NCBI RefSeq assembly: GCF_029870955.1
Contig: NZ_PGFQ01000001.1
Coordinates: 930,001 to 994,000 of the forward strand
Source: Sulfitobacter faviae
GTDB taxonomy: Bacteria; Pseudomonadota; Alphaproteobacteria; Rhodobacterales; Rhodobacteraceae
Length of the DNA: 64,000 nt
Direction: 5' to 3'
Positions 63,986 to 64,000 of the stretch are shown here, piece by piece (the stretch's first letter is position 1; every line of letters begins with the position of its first letter). The notes under the pieces are model-generated. The model was not told the origin of the DNA, did no database searches, and was given only the letters and a program-made list of their open reading frames with translations. The position numbers and the translations under genes are program-made.

Positions 63986-64000
63986 GCGCGGGTTAGGACT

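Noticed and set aside
1..64000. CRISPR arrays, tRNA or rRNA genes, riboswitches, prophage
   Set aside because: No regularly spaced repeats, tRNA-like consensus arms, rRNA sequence or phage structural genes were noticed. This was by eye, so a missed tRNA is possible.

Overview
The window is about 64 kb of a GC-rich alphaproteobacterial chromosome, almost certainly from the Rhodobacteraceae (Roseobacter group). The grounds are the polyol ABC operon of SmoEFGK type, an Entner-Doudoroff operon, two TRAP transporters, a class I lysyl-tRNA synthetase, an NDUFS4-like complex I accessory protein and several small proteins typical of that family. No rRNA, tRNA, CRISPR array or replication origin was seen.

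Layout. 1-4.6 kb: polyol ABC transporter (minus strand) with a LacI regulator. 4.7-8.6 kb: zwf-edd-eda operon. 8.8-10.9 kb: PfkB sugar kinase and ROK regulator. 11-13.7 kb: MDR oxidoreductase with a divergent TetR regulator and an EamA exporter. 13.7-19.4 kb: one operon of TRAP transporter (P-Q-M), amidase, small membrane protein and 2-hydroxyacid dehydrogenase. 19.6-21.6 kb: SDR and divergent AraC regulator. 21.6-33.4 kb: a probable peptide/amide catabolic locus, with an M81 (MlrC) peptidase, dipeptide-type ABC transporter and two M20 peptidases, divergent from an IclR regulator and a second amidase. 33.5-35 kb: AgcS sodium:amino-acid symporter. 35.1-36.9 kb: wreckage of IS110 and IS3 elements. 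37.2-50.6 kb: a hexuronate / unsaturated uronate catabolic island. 50.7-52.6 kb: a dehydratase remnant cut by a complete IS3-family element. 52.8-53.3 kb: a PD-(D/E)XK-like orphan. 53.8-64 kb: core genome (NDUFS4-like, uvrB, small envelope proteins, a beta-helix protein, lysK, a TerB-like protein).

The uronate island is the most coherent system. A TRAP transporter would import uronates. UxaC, UxuB and UxuA convert glucuronate (and galacturonate if the matching enzymes exist) to KDG. KdgF, KduI and KduD convert unsaturated uronate to KDG. KdgK gives KDPG, which the eda product of the window's other operon would cleave. Four copies of a palindrome close to CTAGTATACTAG lie in every control region of the island and fit the linked UxuR-type GntR regulator.

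At least a dozen otherwise well-conserved genes (eda, zwf, a TetR gene, both dctQ, one dctP, an AraC gene, an M20 peptidase, kduI, an outer-membrane protein, the beta-helix protein and the dehydratase remnant) are each broken by loss of a single base, usually in or beside a G or C run. This pattern looks more like uncorrected sequencing error than gene decay. These genes are annotated over their whole reconstructed span.
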